Source: Corallium rubrum (taxonomy: Eukaryota; Cnidaria; Anthozoa; Scleralcyonacea; Coralliidae). Taken from it: 64,000 bases of DNA. The position numbers and the translations under genes are program-made. The notes below the pieces were generated by a model. That model was not told the origin of the DNA, did not search any database, and saw nothing but the letters and a program-made list of their open reading frames with translations. Each line of letters begins with the position of its first letter. The stretch's first letter is position 1. Shown in pieces: positions 61,803-64,000 of this stretch. Location: assembly GCA_964035015.1 (NCBI GenBank), contig OZ036010.1, forward strand, positions 12,266,986 through 12,330,985, given 5' to 3'.

Positions 61803-62620
61803 CTGGAAAAATATGAAAGAAAATACAATACAATATATTAAGATATATGTTTTAGTACATTTTTGTAATTCTTGCTGTTTTCATGGCGGTGTTTTGTTAT
61901 TATAATTAATAATATACAGGGCAAAGTTACTTGAATATGATTGGCTAGTGAAGAAGGCATTTTTTTGTAATTCAGAATAAAATTACTTTGCACTTGACTG
62001 GTTCTTTGATCAGCAGTACTTGTTGTAAAAATTATTGCCCAACAAATAATTCGTAACAAAGCCATGATAAAATCAAAAGTCATAAGTAAGCATGATAAAA
62101 AATTCTTTAATAAAGAACTAACGTTTCGTCACTAACCAGCGACGTCATCAGAGTGATAAATATTTACAAAATTGTCTAAGCTGTATACCTACGCAATTAC
62201 AAAAATACTTGCAGTACTTGCTGTACTTGCATGTGATTGGTCGCCAACAGTGAACCTCCGAGAACTGGCCAGTTTTTTTCAACAAATCTGCAAAGTTTTT
62301 CGGTTTGAAAATGCTTTTTGGTTTGCTTTATAACTAATTTAAAGTAAAGCACTCCTAAAATTAGGAAGGATGTTCTTTTAAATTTTGGCGATAGCTGTTT
62401 CTGTTCTTAAGTTATTCAAGTTTTTGTAATATGCAAATAAGGCATGTGCATGTGACGTAAGATGGCAGAATTGTCGAAGATCTATTTTCGAGTATATCTT
62501 CAAGACTATTCCTCAAAATTTCTCCAAACTTTGCATGTATTTACGGACTACTAACTGAAAAGGGTAGTTCAAGTTATGTAGTCGTCATGGTAACCGATTA
62601 GTTTCCAGACCTCTTAATTT
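61803..62620. other. receptor intron 5' of the GAIN exon
   Basis: AT-rich; no upstream receptor exon was recognised. It contains the second hammerhead-like motif at 62120-62160. Confidence 0.4.
62120..62160 (-). ncRNA. hammerhead-ribozyme-like motif (uncertain), copy 2
   Basis: Minus strand: CTGATGA, one extra C, stem GTCGC-TGGTTA-GTGAC, then GAAAC. The architecture is the same as at 60685, including the single extra base. Flanking stems I and III are weak. Confidence 0.3.
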
Positions 62621-63150
62621 AAAAAACAATATACACTTGTTGACTGGCGCCGAGGGAAACATCGAGTTTTACGGTCCTTGAAGCCTTCGGGTCCGTAAAA
62701 CTCGATGTTTCTCGAGGCAAAGTCAACAAGCGTTTTGTTATATACCAAAGACTTTTAAAATACAAAATACCAAGCTGACTCGAAAGGAAAAAAAGACTTA
62801 CCAAAACACTTTGACTTTCAGTTTGTCTTCGTAATTTTATTTAATTAAACTAAACAAATACACCAGTCTCAACAAGTGCAAAGAATAGCTTTAAATTTCT
62901 CCAGGTTTTTTTCTTCAGACCTTCTTTGAAGATATGTATAGTTGTTCTTTCTTTTGGAAAATGGAACTATTTATTTTCGTACCAAACAAGCTCGAAACAA
63001 GCTCTTGTTTTCAAAATGTTCGGAAGAGTTCAAAGTTCCTGACCAATGCTTCTATTGTTATGCTTGATGAGTTGACAGTTTTGTTTACATTAAGACTCGC
63101 AAAAGAACCAATGTTAATTAATTTAGCCGATAATTTTGGTGGAAAATGTC
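62620..63150. mobile_element. hairpin element related to 24852-25392
   Basis: Hairpin 62633-62735 (CTTGTTGACT / inverse; CATCGAGTTTTACGG / inverse; loop TTGAAGCCTTCGGG) is followed by GTTTTGTTATATA and then an interior sharing GACTTACCAAAACA, TTCTCCAG, CAAACAAGCT and GGAAGAGTTCAAAGTT with the element next to AP5S1 exon 3. Confidence 0.6.
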
Positions 63151-63169
63151 GCAAATGTAGGTACCTGTA

Positions 63170-63680
63170 GCATGCAGGCGTTCATTTCTCTCCCCTGCTG
63201 ACAGAGGTCTTTACAGGAAAGAGACCTCTGCAAACATCCGACAATTTGTTTGATGTAGCCGCCGTCCATGATCTTGGACGTGTCAAACCAGTTTGGAAAA
63301 CAGGTTCGCTGCAACACACATTCTGACTGGCTACTGAGTGTGCTTACGCAATGATCAACGAGTTGTTTACGTGAGCCAGTTGAGCTTCTGTAAATCCAGT
63401 TTTTATCTCTTTATTTACTATTAAAAACATTATTTCCGTTCCTTTGTCACCGAGTCGGTATAAAGTTGTTTACAGTGTTGGCAAGTTACAAGACGACTCA
63501 CAGAGCTGGTGAAACACTCTGAGCTATAGTCTCGTGATGTTCACGCATATCTCGTGTTTCTGAACTTCGTTGCCAAGGTAACTTCGCGCATGCACGACAG
63601 GAAGAATGTCAGATGTTTGCAGAGGTCTCTTTCCTGTAGAGAGACATCTGCAGCAAGGAATCATTTCTCCGGCCGGCAAG
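63170..63680. mobile_element. TIR element, AGGAAAGAGACCTCTGCAAA arms
   Basis: 63186-63245 (GAGGTCTTTACAGGAAAGAG, ACCTCTGCAAACATC) is inverted at 63601-63660. The arms themselves contain a CTCT...AGAG hairpin. The interior includes CTGACTGGCTACTG. Confidence 0.6.
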
Positions 63681-63963
63681 CAGCCCCGCCCGCACGCAGA
63701 ACGCCGGCCACGCAGGTTAATCACGTACGAACACATATCATACTAAATGCGACTTGATGCTTTTTTCGACAAAGTTTGATTAGATTTCTAATTGGCATCA
63801 AATAACAGCATTAAATTGAGAATTATGAAAAATAAGTAGATATCTAAAAAACTGAGTAAATCTTAATGGTCTGTTTTTAATAGAGCTGTTCATGTGTCAT
63901 TGAGTTTTTGTCCTTTTTGTTCGATAGTGCGATGTTTGTGGATCTCAACTGATTCCCTCAGAT

Positions 63964-64000
63964 AATGGAAGGGGAACTGGATAGAAAACGTACGAACCGG
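63964..64000. mobile_element. left end of a second copy of the 16930 foldback MITE
   Basis: AGATAATGGAAGGGGAACTG and the following GGATAGAAAAC match the terminus of 16930-17245. The element is cut by the window edge. Confidence 0.6.

Overview
The window is eukaryotic, metazoan DNA: AT-rich, intron-bearing genes with GT-AG junctions, and a very dense load of DNA transposons, non-LTR and DIRS retrotransposons, SINE-like copies and microsatellites. The combination of a DIRS-type retrotransposon, many hAT-like non-autonomous elements, a 5S-headed SINE and an adhesion GPCR suggests an early-branching animal, most likely an anthozoan cnidarian (coral or anemone). The clade assignment is inference, not something the sequence proves.

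Host genes, all read on the minus strand. (1) 296-1496: one internal exon of a HECT E3 ligase-like gene that continues past the left edge. (2) 15707-29411: a complete six-exon gene for the AP-5 adaptor sigma subunit (AP5S1), 183 aa, assembled from small exons; its introns hold a CR1/L2-like retrotransposon, a 2.1 kb terminal-inverted-repeat element and many MITEs. (3) 31974-32561: a single-exon SPC24 kinetochore gene. (4) 50813-61802: the 3' five exons of an adhesion GPCR (GAIN/GPS, 7TM, cytoplasmic tail), whose N-terminal exons lie beyond the right edge.

Mobile DNA by region. 2.5-3.0 kb is a 21-22 bp minisatellite. 4.7-13.6 kb holds three related units: one old, degraded copy and two near-identical 3.6-3.9 kb copies in direct tandem, each bounded by short inverted ends. 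14.1-14.5 kb is a 5S-derived SINE. 14.98-17.3 kb is a broken inverted repeat that encloses the last AP5S1 exon. 17.3-19.4 kb is a 5'-truncated CR1/L2-like retrotransposon. 20.8-25.4 kb is a nest of TIR elements. 26.0-28.6 kb holds two hAT-type MITEs with exact 8 bp target duplications. 32.73-37.47 kb is a nearly whole DIRS element ending about 170 bp upstream of the SPC24 start codon. 37.5-38.7 kb is a 1.2 kb foldback made of two head-to-head tandem arrays. 39.6-40.8 kb is an hAT relic. 43.0-43.8 kb is a TIR element carrying a broken RecQ-helicase fragment. 45-64 kb holds further hAT MITEs, a 1 kb palindrome with telomere-like repeats in its loop, paired inverted SINE pieces and hairpin elements.

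The host genes are functionally unrelated (vesicle sorting, kinetochore, receptor, ubiquitin ligase) and there is no operon structure. The main theme is how transposons have filled introns and flanks, in places within a few bases of splice sites or close to a gene start. I found no CRISPR array, prokaryotic operon or intact tRNA gene.
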